Source: SURF-55 sp040755195
Lineage (GTDB): Bacteria > Bacillota > Desulfotomaculia > Desulfotomaculales > Ammonificaceae
NCBI GenBank assembly: GCA_040755195.1
Contig: JBFMBL010000085.1
Location: 1 to 5,228 of the forward strand
DNA length: 5,228 nucleotides
Reading direction: 5' to 3'
The translations under genes and the position numbers were made by a program. The stretch's first letter is position 1, and every line of letters starts with the position of its first letter. This document shows, piece by piece, positions 5,046-5,228 of the stretch. Below the pieces are notes generated by a model, which made no database searches, was not told the origin of the DNA, and was given only the letters and a program-made list of their open reading frames with translations.

Positions 5046-5228
5046 ATGAAATTATCTCTCGGTAAGTGGGGAAATCACCTTAGCAGCCGGAGACTCGGAC
5101 AGGAAATAAGGTTTCTTTTATCGGACGAGCTGAAGAAAGGCCGACGTGTGGAAGTGGATTTAAAAGACGTCGTGACGGCTTCCCCCGATTTTGTTGCCGA
5201 AGCGTTCGCCAAACTTCGTTTATACGTT
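5046..5228 (+). CDS. STAS-like (DUF4325-type) protein, cut at right edge
   Basis: Only the first 61 residues are inside the window, and the frame is still open at base 5228. The visible part reads as the front of a STAS-like DUF4325 domain: an amphipathic region with SRRLGQEIR (14-22), then VEVDLKDVVTASPDFVAEAF (35-54). The latter resembles the family's acidic 'V-D-F-x-x-V ... s-x-x-F-a-x-E-x-F' block. Such proteins are small, soluble and of unknown exact role; STAS-type folds usually act as regulatory partners, and these are often found beside or fused to histidine-kinase-like ATPases. ATG at 5046 is preferred to the overlapping ATG at 5043 because AAGGAGGT (5033-5040) lies 5 bases before it rather than 2. 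The strong ribosome binding site and upstream promoter-like sequence suggest it begins a new transcription unit. Confidence 0.65.
   Translation, partial: MKLSLGKWGNHLSSRRLGQEIRFLLSDELKKGRRVEVDLKDVVTASPDFVAEAFAKLRLYV

Noticed and set aside
2657..5228. Functional pairing of the STAS-less MOT1 permease with the STAS-like protein
   Set aside because: The genes are divergent and separated by another gene, MOT1 proteins normally lack STAS, and the DUF4325-type fold is not the SulP STAS domain.
1..5228. CRISPR array, insertion sequence, tRNA or rRNA genes
   Set aside because: No regularly spaced repeats, transposase, terminal inverted repeats, tRNA cloverleaf or rRNA-like stretch was seen on either strand.

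Overview
The window looks like ordinary chromosomal DNA from a Gram-positive anaerobe. Clostridia of the Desulfotomaculum/Pelotomaculum/Moorella kind are the best guess. This is inferred from strong AGGAGG-type ribosome binding sites, frequent GTG and TTG starts, mid-range GC judged by eye, and a secreted protein with copper-amine-oxidase-N ('stalk') repeats, a module abundant in such Firmicutes. No sequence search was possible, so the lineage is not proven.

Layout from left to right. Bases 1-289 hold a possible tail of an upstream gene (to 113), a promoter-like sequence (81-109) and a hairpin-plus-T-run terminator (189-223). A large ArsB/NhaD-type membrane permease follows on the plus strand (290-1681, TTG start). 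It converges on a minus-strand gene for a secreted stalk-domain protein (1751-2488, GTG start), with an intrinsic terminator between them. Upstream of that, also on the minus strand, is a MOT1-family (SulP-like) molybdate/sulfate permease (2657-3829). A 274-base divergent region (3830-4103) separates it from a plus-strand YkgJ-type cysteine-cluster protein (4104-4808). A 237-base non-coding stretch (4809-5045) contains a bulged hairpin, a 10-bp direct repeat and a promoter-like sequence. It leads into a STAS-like (DUF4325-type) gene that starts at 5046 and is cut by the window edge.

The genes do not form one operon. Each complete gene has its own strand, spacing or start signal, and no shared pathway is evident. 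Common themes are ion/oxyanion transport (permease and MOT1), a secreted envelope protein and a metal-chelating cysteine protein, but functional coupling is only a guess. I see no mobile element, CRISPR array, RNA gene of a recognised class, or clear defence system. The items most worth a second look are the leader/terminator arrangement before the permease, the palindrome touching the YkgJ ribosome binding site, the bulged hairpin at 4875-4909, the unassigned C-terminal module of the stalk protein, and whatever follows the truncated STAS-like gene.
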